Of a DNA stretch of 64,000 nt, positions 28,542 to 42,018 are shown piece by piece (position 1 is the first letter of the stretch; every line of letters starts with the position of its first letter). The translations under genes and the position numbers were made by a program. The stretch comes from Macrobrachium rosenbergii (Eukaryota > Arthropoda > Malacostraca > Decapoda > Palaemonidae). Below the pieces are notes generated by a model. The model did not search any database. It had not been told where the DNA came from and was given only the letters and a program-made list of their open reading frames with translations. The DNA is taken from NCBI RefSeq assembly GCF_040412425.1, contig NC_089763.1, positions 51,806,087 to 51,870,086 on the forward strand, given 5' to 3'.

Positions 28542-30839
28542 CACACACAAATGCACCCGGGAGCACATGTATTTCGTCCCCAGCCTTATGCTTTAGATCT
28601 GAATTAAAGAATTTCGTTTTTTAAACGATTTGTTTTTCTTTTTCTTCCATAGTCAGGCCATTTCCTGGATTTTTAAAGAAAATATTGGAAAAAATATAGA
28701 AATACTCTTATTTAAAATTGTTTTTAGCAAGAACAGTTTTGAAGTGTTTCATTTTCACAAGAAAAACAGGGAAAGAACTAAGCTGGGATTTCTTTTTTAT
28801 TTCATAACTGATTTAGGCGATTTAGGAGCCTGCTTTACTTTAAATGTCCCTCTTTAGGAGGTGTTTTGATTCAAAGGCTTCTTTTAAAACATATTTAAAA
28901 TAAAAGTCTCGTCGTAAGTAATCTGCTTTGGAATGTAGTCAATCCTCTAACTGTCACCAGTTAGAAAAGAAACCTGTTTACATATATTTCATCCTGTTCT
29001 GACAACTGTTACTGCAAAAACTCAAGGCCAATGTCAGTGAATTACTGGCACCTCTGCCCACTGTGTAATAGGAAGGGGAACCTCGCTGGATCAATACAGT
29101 GCCAGTATAACTAAAAGGAAAAAAAATGCGATAAAACCCTTCGCTAGTTTGGTGGCGATATAAGTTGGTTGCACAGATATTGTGGAAGAAATTAAATCAG
29201 GCTCTTTCAGATATCGGTTCGTGCCGCCCTTAGAGAAGCCAGCAAAGTTCAGACGAATTACTAACCTTGATTTGAACGTTCCTAGGGAGTAACACTGTGA
29301 TGAAAACACTGTCTTCACCATATAGTCGCTTCCAAATAGACTGTCAACATTTTGTGAATTCGACAAATTAAGAGAAATTTAGATTAAAAGAAATTTGGAA
29401 AATATGTAAACCAGCAACAAAAATTGACTGAGTAGCATTCCTCTGATGTTGGGTGTTCATCAAAACAAAAAGCCAAATAAGTTGGGGTGAAAGAGATTCA
29501 GATATATAGGGTGTTTTCATTATTAAAAACCTTGACTGATGGTTGTGCAATACCTTTTAGAGGTCGCAATATAAATCAAAGTCCTACAGGAATACATGAC
29601 TTCCTACCAATGGTTAGGTAATTTTGAAATCCAAAGGTATCTATTTTATCAACATGTATCCCATGACACTTTCAAGGCGCAGGGGCCTCACGAACTCGAG
29701 CCGGACCATGACCAAAATTCATGTAGTTTGTTCTCATCCGGGTTTGCCTCGCCTTCTTCGTCCCTCTGTCCCGGTGGCATCCAGTCGGTGAATCCATCTA
29801 TAAACGATCATCCGTACTCTCAAGACATGACTCATCCATGACAACTTTGGCTTCTCTTACATACTCACTTTCAATTTGCAAATGAACAAAAATTATGTAA
29901 ATTAGGACTTTTGAGTATTAAGGAAAATTTGTGTTTAAAGATTAGACAATTTTCAGTTGGGAAAATTTTGCGAATTACTAGGAGATACCCTTCTTAAGAA
30001 CAGCATTGTGTATTTAAGGTATATGTTAAGCAAACAAAAGAATTAAGTTGAATAAAAACAATCGAAAAATGAGAACATGGGAAATAAAAAAGGGGCTAAG
30101 CCAAAATGAAGTGATGAACCTGCCTCTTGAAGAAAAGGCGGTTGTGAGAGTAAAAAAAAAAAAACAGAAGCAGAAAGAGAATCCCAAAACTCAGCAAGAA
30201 AGACAGAGATTAGTCATTTTAACTTGTAACTGGAGGGTTGCCAGTTTCTAAACCAGTTATGAGAATACATTGGCTTGAGCTCAACGGCTTCGTTTAGACT
30301 AAAGCTGGCCATATGCCAGCACGGGGCCTTGCCTTGTATAAAGTGGTAAGGTGTAAAGGGGATCAGATGACTGGTATGCTGACCTCCAGACCCTGCACAG
30401 CCTACAGAGACGGGCTCAAGGAGACTTAAGAGATGAGGTCAGATGAGGTTACAGATCTAACGAATCGCCTTAGAGTCAATCCTATCGATGAGGAAGACAA
30501 AAAAAGAAGCATGAATATGCAAACACAACTTTGAGCACAACTGGGTACTAATAAGAGCTTCAGGCTTCGTCAACTGGGATAAAAAAAAATTGGGGCATTT
30601 AATCAGCGCACCAATCTTTTTAGAAGCAACCTTTCGTTTACATCTTTAGAGGATCCGCGGAATTATCGGAAGTTATAAAACCGTAAAATCATTTTTTATG
30701 TAGAAATCTACAAAGTAATAATAAAAATTTAATAAAATGATGTACAGATAAACACAGGCAGTCAGCACCTCTAGGTTGGATTTGTAACAAATAAAGTCGT
30801 ATTATAATATGATTGCATGTGGATTTGTAATAGATATTA
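27961..30839. other. Unassigned stretch between the CCAAT block and the minisatellite
   Basis: A CT-rich patch at 27980-28070 follows the CCAAT cluster. Frames up to 91 codons show no family resemblance. Confidence 0.5.
28470..28548. repeat. (CT)n and (CA)n pair
   Basis: CT run at 28470-28492 and CA run at 28509-28548, 16 bp apart. Confidence 0.95.
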
Positions 30840-31985
30840 AGCCCTACTATTTTTTTCAGGCTAGCCCCCACGATTTTATGGGGATAGTACCATTCCTCTT
30901 CGGGATAGCCCTTCTATATTTCGGGTCAGCCTACTCTTTTTCGGGATAGCCCCACATTTTCTCGGAATATTCTTACTGTTTTTCGGGATAGCCCAACTAT
31001 TTATCAGGTTAGCCCCACTCTTTTTAGGGTCAGCCCCACTCTTACTGGGGTCAGCCCCACTTTTTGAGGGGTCAGGCCCATGCTTTTTGGGATTAGCCCC
31101 ACTCTTTTTGGGCTCAGCCCTACTCTTACTGGGGCCAACCCCACTCTTTTTGGGGTCAGCCCCACGCTTTTAGGAGTTAGACCCACTCTTTTTAGGGTCA
31201 GCCCCATTCTTACTGGGGTCAACCACACTCTTTTTGGGGTCAGCCCCACGCTTTTTGGGGTTAGCCCCACTCTTTTTAAGGTCAGACCCACTCTTACTGG
31301 GGTCAACCCCACTCTTTTTGTGGTCAGCTCCACTTTTTTGGGGTCAGCCCCACTCTTTTTCGGTTTAGCCCCACTCCTTTTGGGGTTATTCCCATTCTTT
31401 TTGGGTCAGCCCCGCTCTTTTTAAGGTCAGCTCCACTTTTTTAGGTCAGTCCGACTCTTTTTGGGGTTAGCCCCACTCTTTTTGGGGTTAGCCCCACTCT
31501 TTTTGGGGTTAGCCACACTCTTTTTGGGGTTAGCCACACTCTTTTTGGAGTCAGCTCCACTTTTTTGGGTCAGCCCCCCTCTTTTGGGGTCTGCCCACTC
31601 TTTTTGGGGTCATCCCCACTCTTTTCGTGGTCAGTCCCACTCTTTTTGGGGTCAGCTCCACTTTTTTGGGTCAGTCCCACTCCTTTTGGGTTCAGCCCCA
31701 CTCTTTGGGGTCAGCCCAACTGTTTTTGGACTCATCCCCACTCTTTTTGGGTTTAGCCCCACTCTTTTTGGGGTCAGCACCACTTTTTGGGATCAGCCCC
31801 TTTTTGGGGTCAGCCCCCCCTCTATTTGGGGTCAGCTCCACGTTTTTGGGTCAGCCCCACTTTTTGGGGTCGACCTCGCACTCACTGGGGTCATCCCCAC
31901 CCTCTTTGGGGTCAGCCCACTCTTTTTGGGCTCAGCCCCAATCGTTTTAGGAGAGCTCGAGTCCTTTTTCGAAATACCCCATTCT
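30840..31985. repeat. Minisatellite, 21-bp monomer section
   Basis: Tandem copies of a unit close to CCCACTCTTTTTGGGGTCAGC. Part of the section (about 31030-31330) alternates CTCTTTTTGGGG with CTCTTACTGGGG, giving a 42-bp period. The first 170 bp are divergent (CGGGATAGCC forms). Open frames on both strands, such as LTPVRVGLTLKRVG on the minus strand, are products of the repeat. Confidence 0.92.
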
Positions 31986-34900
31986 TAATCATGATAACAC
32001 TACTAGCCCACTCTTGTTCGCAATATCCCTATTTTTCCAAATACCCCTACTCCTGTTCGGGATAGCCCTACTATTTTTTTGTATAGCCCTACTCTTGTTC
32101 TGGATAGCCCTACCATTTTTCCGGGCACCCCTACTCTTGTTCAGGATAGCCTTAATTTTTGGATAGCCTTATACTGTTCAGGTAGAATGCCCTACTCTTG
32201 TTCAGGATAGCCCTACTATTTTTCCAGACACCCCTACTCTTGTTCAGAATAGCCCTACCATTTTTCCGGACACCCCTACTCTTGTTCAGGATAGCCCTAC
32301 CATTTTTCCAGACACCTACTCTTGTTCAGGATAGTCCTACCATTTTTCCGAGCATCCTTACTCTTGTTCAGGATAGCCCTACCATTTTTCCAGACACCCC
32401 TACACTTGTTCAGGATAGCCCTACCATTTTTCCAGACACCCCTACTCTTGTTCAGGATAGCCCTGCCATTTTTCTGGATACCCCTACTCTTGTTCAGGAT
32501 AGCCCTACTATTTTTTCGTATAACTCTGGTCTTGTTCAGGATAGCCCTACCATTTTTCTGGATAGCCCTACTCTTGTTCAGGATAGCCCTACTATTTTTC
32601 CGGACAGCCCTACTCTTGTTCAGGATAGCCCTATTTTTCGGACAGCCTTACTCTGTTCGGGCAGAATGTCTTACTCTTGTTCAGGATAGCCCTACTCATT
32701 TTTCCGGACACACCCTACTCTTGTTCAGAATAGCCCTACCATTTTTCTGGACAGCCCTACTCTTGTTCAGGATAGCCCTACCATTTTTCCGGTCACCCCT
32801 ACTCTTGTTCAGGATAGCCCTACCATTTTCTGGACACCCCTACTCTTGTTCAGGATAGCCATACTATTTTTCCGGACAGCCCTACTCTTTTCAGGATAGC
32901 CCTACTATTTTTCCGGACACCCCTACTCTTGTTCAGGATAGCCAAACCATTTTTCCACACACCCCTACTCTTGTTCAGGAAAGCCCTACCATTTTTCCAC
33001 ACACCCCTACTCTTGTTCAGGAAAGCCCTACCATTTTTCCGCACACACCTACTCTTGTTCAGGATAGCCCTACCATTTTTCCAGACACCCCTACTCTTGT
33101 TCAGGATAGCCCTACTATTTTTCCAGACACCCCTACTCTTGTTCAGGATAGCCCTACTATTTTTCTGGACACCCCTACTCTTGTTCAGGATAGCCATACT
33201 ATTTTTTTGGACACCCCTACTCTTGTTCAAGATAGCCCTACCATTTTTACGGACACCCCTACTCTTGCTCAGGATAGCCCTACTATTTTTCCAGACACCC
33301 CTACTCTTGTTCAGGATAGCCCTACTGTTTTTCCAAACACCCCTACTATTGTTCAGGATAGCCCTACCATTTTTCCAGACACCCAAACTCTTGTTCAGGA
33401 TAGCCCTAATATTTTTCCAGACACCCCTACTCTTGTTCAGGATAACCCTACTATTTTTCCAGACACCCAAACTCTTGTTCAGGATAGCCCTACTATTTTT
33501 CCAGACACCCCTACTCTTGTTCAGGATAACCCTACTATTTTTCCAAACACCCCTACTCTTATTTGGGATAGCCCTACCATTTTTCCAGACACCCCTACTC
33601 TTGTTCAGGATAGCCCTACCTTTTTGTCAGACACCCCTACTCTTGTTCAGGATAGCCCTACTATTTTTCCAGACACCCTTACTCTTGTTCAGGATAGCCC
33701 TACCATATTTCCAGACACCCCTACTCTTGTTCAGGATAGCCCTACAATTTTTCCAGACACCTCTACTCTTGTTCAGGATAGCCCTACCATTTTTTTGGAC
33801 ACCCCTACTCTTGTTCAGGATAGCACTACCATTTTTCCAGACAGCCCTATTCTTGTTCAGGATAGCCGTACCATTTTTCCGGACAGCCCTACTCTTGTTC
33901 AGGATAGCCCTGCCATTTTTCTGGACAGCCCTACTCCTGCTCAGGATAGCCCTACCAGTTTTCTGGACACCCCTACTCTTGTTCAGGATAGCCCTACCAT
34001 TTTTCTGGACACCCCTACTCTTGTTCAGGACAGCCCTACCAATTTTCCAGACACCCCTACTCTTGTTCAGGATAGCCCTACCATTTTTCTGGACACCCCT
34101 ACTCTTGTTCAGGATAGCCCTATCATTTTTCCAGACACCCCTACTCTTGTTCAGGATAGCCCTACCATTTTTCCAGACACCCCTACTCTTGTTCAGGATA
34201 GCCCTACCATTTTTCCAGACACCCCAACTCTTGTTCAGGATAGCCCTACCATTTTTCTGGACACCCCTACTCTTGTTCAGGATAGCCCTATCATTTCTCC
34301 AGGCACCCCTACTCTTGTTCAGGATAGCCCTACCATTTTTCCAGACACCCCTACTCTTGTTCAGGATAGCCCTACTATTTTTAAAGATACCCCTGCTCTT
34401 GTTCAGGACAGCCCTACCATTTTTCCAGACAGCCCTAATCTTGTTTGGGCAGACACCCCTTGTTTGGGATAGCCCTACTATTTTTCCAGACACCCCTACT
34501 CAGGATAGCCCTACCATTTTTCCAGACACCCCTACTCTTGTTCAGGATACCCCTACCATTTTTCCGGACACCCCTACTCTTGTTTAGGATAGCCCTACCA
34601 TTTTTCCGGACAGCCCTAACCTTGTTCAGCATAGCCCTACTCTTTTCCGAACACCCCTACTCTTGTTCAGGATAGCCCCACCAGTTTTCCAGACACCCCT
34701 ACTCTTGTTCAGGATAGCACTACCATTTTTCCAGACACCCCTACTCTTGTTCAGGATAGCCCTACCAGTTTTCCGGACACCCTTACTCTTGTTCAGGATA
34801 GCCCTACCAGTTTTCTGGACACCCCTACTCTTGTTCAGGATAGCCCTACCAGTTTTCCAGACACCCCTACTCTTGTTCAGGATAGCCCTACCATTTTTCT

Positions 34901-35610
34901 GGACACCCCTACTCTTGTTCAGGATAGCCCTACCAGTTTTCTGGACACCCCTACTCTTGTTCAGGATAGCCCTGCCATTTTTCCAGACACCCCTACTCTT
35001 GTTCAAGCAGAATGCCGTAGTTTGGGATAGCCCTACCATTTTCCAGACACCCCTACTCTTGTTCAGGATAGCCCTACCAGTTTTCTGGACACCCCTACTC
35101 TTGTTCAGGACAGCCCTACCATTTTTCCAGACAGCCCTAATCTTGTTTGGGCAGAATGCCGTACTCTTGTTTGGGATAGCCCTACTATTTTCCAGACACC
35201 CCTACTCTTGTTCAGGATAGCCCTACCAGTTTTCTGGACACCCCTACTCTTGTTCAGGATAGCCCTACCAGTTTTCTGGACACCCCTACACTTGTTCAGG
35301 ATAGCCCTACCAGTTTTCCAAACACCCCTACTCTTGTTAAGGATAGCCCCACCATTTTTCAGGCCACCCCTACTCTTGTTCGGGATAGCCCTACTATTTT
35401 TTGAGATAGCCCAAACCTTGTCCAGGATACCCCTACTATTTTTCGGGATAGCTCCACTCTTGTTCGGGATAGCCCTAATATTTTACAGGATAGCTCCACT
35501 CTTGTTCGAGATAGCCCTAATATTTTTCGGGATAGCTCCACTCTTGTTCGGGATAGCCCTAATATTTTTCGGGATAGCCCTAATATTTTCTGTTTTTTCC
35601 GGATACCACC
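31986..35610. repeat. Minisatellite, 42-bp dimer section
   Basis: Roughly 80 tandem copies of a 42-bp unit made of two related 21-bp halves, CCTACTCTTGTTCAGGATAGC and CCTACCATTTTTCCAGACACC. The central part (33050-35390) is most homogeneous and the last 200 bp revert to simpler CGGGATAGC-type monomers. Because the unit is 14 codons without a stop in several frames, it gives a 552-codon frame from 32929 (LPFFQTPLLLFRIA repeats), a 421-codon frame from 33207 (DSPTIFPDTPTLVQ repeats) and minus-strand frames (GVWKNGRAILNKSR repeats). I interpret the array as non-coding. Confidence 0.93.
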
Positions 35611-38600
35611 ACTCTTCTTTCGTTATGGCTCCACACTTTGTTGAGATAGCTCCCCAACAAAGGCGATATCCTAGTCATACTCGACGTGCAGTCTTGTCTG
35701 CTGTAATAATCGACCAATTACATCGGCAGTATACATTTTCAACCTTCCCCGTGACACTACTTAAGTCGTGGCGCAATGTCGGTCTATAATTTCCAGGGGT
35801 TCGAGGTCCGCTGTTTACCTGGCGGATGAATAATGAATTACATTCCCAATGAACCGCAAGTCTAGGTCATTTCACATTTCAGGAAGCGAAAAGGTCTTTT
35901 TAAAGTCTTTATGAGTTTACGTGTAATCTGTATCGCTGTGTTAACGTACCCTCTTTCATTTGATATGCATGAGCTAATGGTTTTATGAAGCTTTCCATTC
36001 TGTATGACTATAAGCACGATTCAGGTTCTTTTAGCTTGAGCGCGCATAGTATGTGTTACAAACAAAGGTAACTACGGTATGCATTCAGTGATTATACATG
36101 ACAGTAGTGTACTTTATTTTTGCAAGTTTGTACATGCAATGTAAGCACTTTTTTATGAGCTAGAGCACGATGTGCGTTTTTACTGTAAGAATATTAGCGT
36201 CATTTTGTATTTCGCAAATTACTGTAAAGATAATCATTCAGGTAGAATGAATATTTTTGTCACTACGCATAACAGTTTACAGCGACGTTTTCTGTGTCAG
36301 TGATATTTACCCAATTCTCATTAAAAACTCTTAAGAAGATTTTTAATGCTTAAGGCTTATTTTTTAAGGAATGGGGAGATCTTTGATAAAAGACGAGATG
36401 TGAGGGAGAGATGATAAACGCTAATGTAAAACAAAGTTGAAGTCTGTAAGGAAGGCAGAGCAACAAAAATGGGAGAGTATTTGCTATTAACTGTCGAATA
36501 TATGCATTATATTGTAGTTATTGTTGGCTGAGCACTTCACAAGCGTGTGAGCAATATGATGGGATAAAAAAAAAAAGTGTAGCCCAAAACAGGCAGAAGG
36601 AATAGCTGGACCTTTGTTTATACTTTTACACTGTTAGTAAATTATAACATTGGAAATATGATTTTTGCGCCAGCAGAGAAAGAGGGATTTATGACAGAAC
36701 GTATAACAGTGTATTTATTGCTGAGGTCATTCATGGCTGTTTGGTTTAGGTCAAACAGGCCTTATGCCAACCTGGGCCTTTGCCTAAAGGTAACCTGGAA
36801 GTGTCGTGAGGTGCTGGAGGGTTTAAAAGTCAAGTTGTGGACCTCTGAACTCAGAGCAGCCAATCGAGACGAATGATGATTTATAAGGTAAGCACATTAT
36901 ATAAGTCAAACTAAAAATTATTTTAACACGCTCATCCAAACTTCCACAATATGCGATACCCATTTACGAAAACGAAAAACAGACCCTAAAAAAAAGGTGA
37001 TTATGGTAAAATACTGATGCAAATGAGCTTAGACAAATACAGGTTAAGAAGTGTTGAAGAAAAATAGCGCTGTGAATTAGCATCACATTTCCTCTTCAAT
37101 CCCAGACATCAACATGCAAAACAAAACATGACACTGGTCGATGTGACATCGTGGCGTCCAAACAGAAAGGGATGATCACGCCATACGAAGTGAGTAACTT
37201 GCATTAACTCATCTTCGTTCATTTTCCTCACTCTTTCCTTTTTCCAAAGCTTGTTGCGGTCTTTTCCTTAAGAATTTATGCACACTGATATTAATAATAG
37301 CTACCACAGGTGACAGACATTCCTTCTTGAAATAAAAGTTATGAAAGATTACCAAGAGGCATAATTGTGATTATAAGAGAAAAAGTCGATATATCGCAAG
37401 TTAAGGACAAAGAGCAGTGGCTACCTAGAGCCTACTGAAGGTGGCTGAAGACTTCGGCTTGCCTTTTTGCCTGATGCCCGTCATCCTGACCTACGTTTCG
37501 CCAAACTAGTTCTGAGTTCGAGGGAGATCAATGGAATCTTTGGTAATCCAGACTGATAGAGTGGAAAAATTCCAAGAGAGTTTCTCCAATCTTTAAAATA
37601 AAATGTCGAGGTCCTTTTTTACAGCCTCAGCATGTTTTCTAGTTTTTTTTATGAGTGGAAAATGTGTTAATTTCAGCCATTCCACGCAGCTGAATGGTTG
37701 ATCTTTAAATCGTATATATAAGAACTTTGAACCTGTATACTTACTTCCCAACGCCCAGTATGCAAATAAAAAAAATAATTACTTGTAATGCTCTTTAAAA
37801 TCTATGAGTTCGAAGTGATTCTTCAAACTTATATCAATGCTGCCTGCGACTTGGGTAACTTTCAGGCTCTTATATAAAAAATTAGTAACCAAGGTTCTGG
37901 AAACATCTAAGGCGCTGAAGTTGACAGTGTTTCAGTAAGCCTAGACCTTTGTTGTCTGGTGTTCTTCTGGGTAGTTCTGGGGCCTTCGTTCTTTACAAGT
38001 CTTTGCTAGTGACACGATTGTTGGTACAATTTATAGATTATGTAAACCTTGTCGCAAATGTTTGCCTCCCGTAAATACAGAAGGAAGTTACTGCTAGTCT
38101 TAACAGAAGTATGGGACGGATTAAAAGGTGGTTGAGTCAATGAGGAATGAGGTACATCTGGCAACCTGATGTGATTAGGCATAAAAGTCTACCTGTGTGC
38201 TGTAATCGTAAGATGTGCTCAAAGTAACCCATTAGAACATTCGTAATGTCAATTTTGCAAATCAATATTATTTGGGGAAAAGGAGACCTGATAATTCATC
38301 GTATGTAGGGGAAAAATCCAGGCAAACTTTTATAACTAAATCCTCTTTCAGATATACAGAGTCTACAAGGCACTTTTTTTACCAAGTACGTCATTGTAAT
38401 AACCACAGTGCCCTCTTAACTTCTCAATTTCTACATACTTTTAGAATAATTTGTCACTCCAAAGCCTAAGATCCAAATGAAACACCAGAATAAGAAATTC
38501 TGACGTCCCAAACAGGATTCGAACCCGCATTTGGTATGTCAGAACTAGACATTTGAGTCTTAGAGCCTTTCATGTTCTCACTCAAATAGACAAAGACTGT

Positions 38601-41600
38601 TTCTGGTGGTAGTTACCGAGTGCTAGAAAATAGCCGGATCAGAAGATTATTTAAGTCATTTGACTACATAGCATAGGTAAGCTAAAAATTAAACTCCTTT
38701 TAACTACTCATTTGTGATTGCTTTGGTCCGTAGAGTTTTAAGTTTCTAAGCAGTAACAGTGTGCGAATGAAAAAATTGATGGACGAGGAACCACCATAAT
38801 TGTTTCGGCAATTCTTAAATGTTTGCAATTTATTATCGTCATTACTAGAAAAAATTGTATGGTAAAAGTTAAATCAACTCCATGAGTTTACTGTCTTTAC
38901 TATGAAAGGCTTCATTTTATTAGAAAGATGATTTTCCGCCGATTATAATTCTAAAATAAATTAATTCTTAGTGTTCCAAAGACATCGTCACAAGTTCATA
39001 TTCCTCTTGGCCAGTCCAAGATGATTTCTTAGACAAATGGCAATTTTATCGTTTGATTACGGCAAACACAACCTTTTATTTATTGAGATAGCTACTGAAG
39101 GCTAAATAAATACGAAAGTGTATCAATCAGCGAACATCTCAAACTCAAACACTCAGAAGTGTCAAACTCAAAATGCAAGAGGTCCTCACACTTGACATTA
39201 AAAGATAAAATCCATAACAGAAACTCAAAGCCAATTTTGAATTCAGGTACGCGAAGAGTTCAAGATGAAACGGAAATAAAAAAAAAATTCATATGTATAA
39301 GAATATCTCCACCTTTAAAATAAATAAACAAATGAAATGCAGAACAAACTGAAAGATAATCTCAGACATGAAATGCAGAATGTTCTTAAACTCACAAGTT
39401 CGACCTTTGATGGTCAGCTGTAATTACGCTTCTTCCCTCTGAAATTCCTTCCCCTTCAAGGTCATTCCGGTGTCTTGCCAAATTAAAAAATAAATGCTTG
39501 TAATTCCCTAAGGGTTTAGATGCGATGGTAGATGGCAGCGCTCCTGTGGCCTCGATAGGTGGTGACAGTTTCCGTGTTTTCTAGTATACTGAAAAGTACA
39601 AAGTAGGTTTTATTGAATTTACGGGACTTATTTTTCATATAGGAATGGAAGACTACTTTATCTTTCGAGAATGCATGATCTGTGAGAAGCTTGTGGTAAT
39701 TTTGGGTAACTCTGTCGCAGAAAGCGAACATAATAAAAATGTATGAGGGAGTGACATTAACAACTACGTAAAGAAAATGACATGGAAAACGTAATTTTAT
39801 TACTTAGAAATATTGATTCAAAACATTGATAATCCCCATGATAGTAAAATCTACGGAGCAACAAGGATAATAATATTGTTAATAACTACCATGACATAAA
39901 ACATATAATACAATTGATATTGAAACATGACGAGGAGGTTCAGTTATCGAACTTGTGCTTCAAGTCTAATCAAAAGTCAGTCAACAGCCAATCAGACTGT
40001 CACTATAAATAAATGAATACTCTCATATCACGACTAGGCAGCCGGAGCTAATGAAGAGTAATCTGGGAGTCCAACTTGAGTCCAATCAGCCACTTGCCGA
40101 ACAAGGTCCACCTCGCACGCACACGTGAATATTCATTTAAAGCATGAAAGATATAATCAGCCCTAATACCTCTCGCGGAGTTGGAGGGTCGACTTTTCAG
40201 CGCAACCCGATGCTCATTTGTCACCGCGACCTCACGCCCTTCCTACCGCCAAATCTCTCCCCGGTTCTAAATGATTCCATCAATATTTAACTCTTATCCA
40301 ATAATGCGAGTGGGACACCCCTACCCCCTCCCCCCTTCGTCACCAGACCTCCTGCGAGCTAACACCCTCCTCTGTGTCACTTCCCTTCCGTTCTTATTCC
40401 TCCCTCCATTCCTCCATCCCTTCCCGACACTTACCTATTTTCCCTCACTTTCATGCGAGGCTTTTCATACATTGAGCTGCTCATGTGCTATAGCGCTTTC
40501 CCCTTTATTCGCGATACACAATGCAATAGTTTCCTTGCATTGTCCAGGACAATTTCTCATTACACAGCGCTCGAGCGTTTTCAAGTTAGGTATGAATTTC
40601 ATCTTTCCAACGACATAACTTTAAATGAGAAATCTATTGCCGGATAGGTGCTCAGAGATAATAATGATTTTATGAAAAGGGAGAAATTGAATTAAGTGTA
40701 TGAAACCTTCGTGACTTGGTCATTATACGTAAGTCACGCAGGGGAGGATTTACAAAGACAAAAAATTCTTGAGCATTGCTGTTATTGTTATTGTACCCTA
40801 AGACACGAATGTCTTACAGGGAGCCATAAAGGTGGGCGCAGGACGTATTCCTGTATAAGCAGGGATTTCTCCTTGGGTTTTAGAGAGTGACAAATTGGTG
40901 CAGGTTTAGCACCGCCAAAAAGCGTCATTGTTGCAGATAAATTGATGCCAGCTGCTGACACTCATGGCTGCCCGAGGTACGATGAAGATCACCACAAAAA
41001 TGGGAATATAAAAAGATGTCTTCTGGTAGAGAAAAAAAAAACTCTAGAAAGGGTATTTTATGAATTACGAATATTCAGATATCCTCCTTCGAGGCTTGAG
41101 GCACTGCAACATTATATCCAGTAAAATACTATTACACAGGATGATAATAGTTCATATCCATAAATCCCGACAGGCAACTCTTGCGGACGCGCAAACAAGG
41201 TTTCGCCGACCTCCAGCAGAGTCCAGTTTCCTCTTTACCTCTGCGTAAGGATCGACCGTACGAGCCAAATCTAAAGCGTGGGGTTAGTTCCCTCGTTTAA
41301 TGACTAGATAATAGGTCGGTGGAGGGTCCCATCACAAGCCTGACTTAATCACCTCGGCATAACATGGCGTAATGGCTTTATTGTATGGATTTCTCCGAGG
41401 GAACAATGAGAACGGCTCGATGTATATTTAAAAACCATTAACGATCACCTGTACCGCTCTCCACGCTATCCGCACCACGACACACACCGCCCTCTCACAC
41501 TCACGTGATTAATAATAATCATTCTTGGCACGTGTTGTTTGCTGGAGATTAGGCGGGCTTAGCGTGATCTACTCCCAGAGAGAGAGAGAGAGAGAGAGAG

Positions 41601-41870
41601 AGATTGGGATTTAATGCTATAAAAATGACTGAAATGTGCCAAGCATACAAGAGGCACAATACAGTATTTGGGAAGGAAGGACCAGAGGCTAAATTAGGAG
41701 ACTCTCAGTGCATGAACACTCGTGATGAAAATCACATTGGATGGGGCTGCTAGCCCACTGCATCTCCTATGTTTTTACTAATCAACATAGTCGACTAACC
41801 ACCAGGTAGACAATTACAATTTTTATTAAGAGACAATGAAATTTATTAAAGCGTGCCTAAAGCTTTTGAT
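35611..41870. other. Unassigned 6-kb stretch
   Basis: Apart from the tRNA-like relic at 38480 and the (GA)n at 41578, no repeat or gene was recognised. 41400-41575 is rich in E-box and homeodomain-like motifs (see findings). Frames at 36658, 39516 and 40271 lack features of real proteins. Confidence 0.5.
38480..38585 (-). mobile_element. tRNA-like SINE remnant
   Basis: GGTTCGAATCC on the minus strand (38526-38516) is a perfect B-box. The A-box region is degenerate, so this is a weak relic. Confidence 0.35.
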
Positions 41871-41941
41871 TCCCTTCGAATTTAACCCGGGACTTCTTGC
41901 TGGTGAGGCAGGCATTCTAACCAGTGACCACACATACACAC

Positions 41942-42016
<75 letters not shown>
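41578..42016. repeat. (GA)n at 41578-41603 and (TA)n at 41946-42016
   Basis: Two microsatellites. The TA array adjoins the tRNA-like SINE head at 41872. Confidence 0.95.
41872..41937 (-). mobile_element. tRNA-derived SINE head (Glu/Val-like)
   Basis: On the minus strand, TGGTCACTGGTTAGAATGCC...GAAGTCCCGGGTTAAATTC follows the A-box to B-box layout of a tRNA-Glu or Val-like sequence, with a mutated B-box. It abuts the (TA)n array at 41946. Confidence 0.5.

Positions 42017-42018
<2 letters not shown>

Noticed and set aside
29091..29366. 91-codon minus-strand frame
   Set aside because: No motif or exon context; the hydrophobic C-terminus comes from AT-rich sequence.
30270..30420. Repeat shared with 36730-36860 (GGCC..ATGCCA..GGGCCTTGCC patches)
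   Set aside because: The similarity is limited to short GC-rich words and could not be extended by eye.
31986..35610. Possible CRISPR array or repeat-protein gene
   Set aside because: The units are contiguous with no unique spacers and the organism is eukaryotic, so CRISPR is excluded. Open frames on both strands follow from a 42-bp unit lacking stops.
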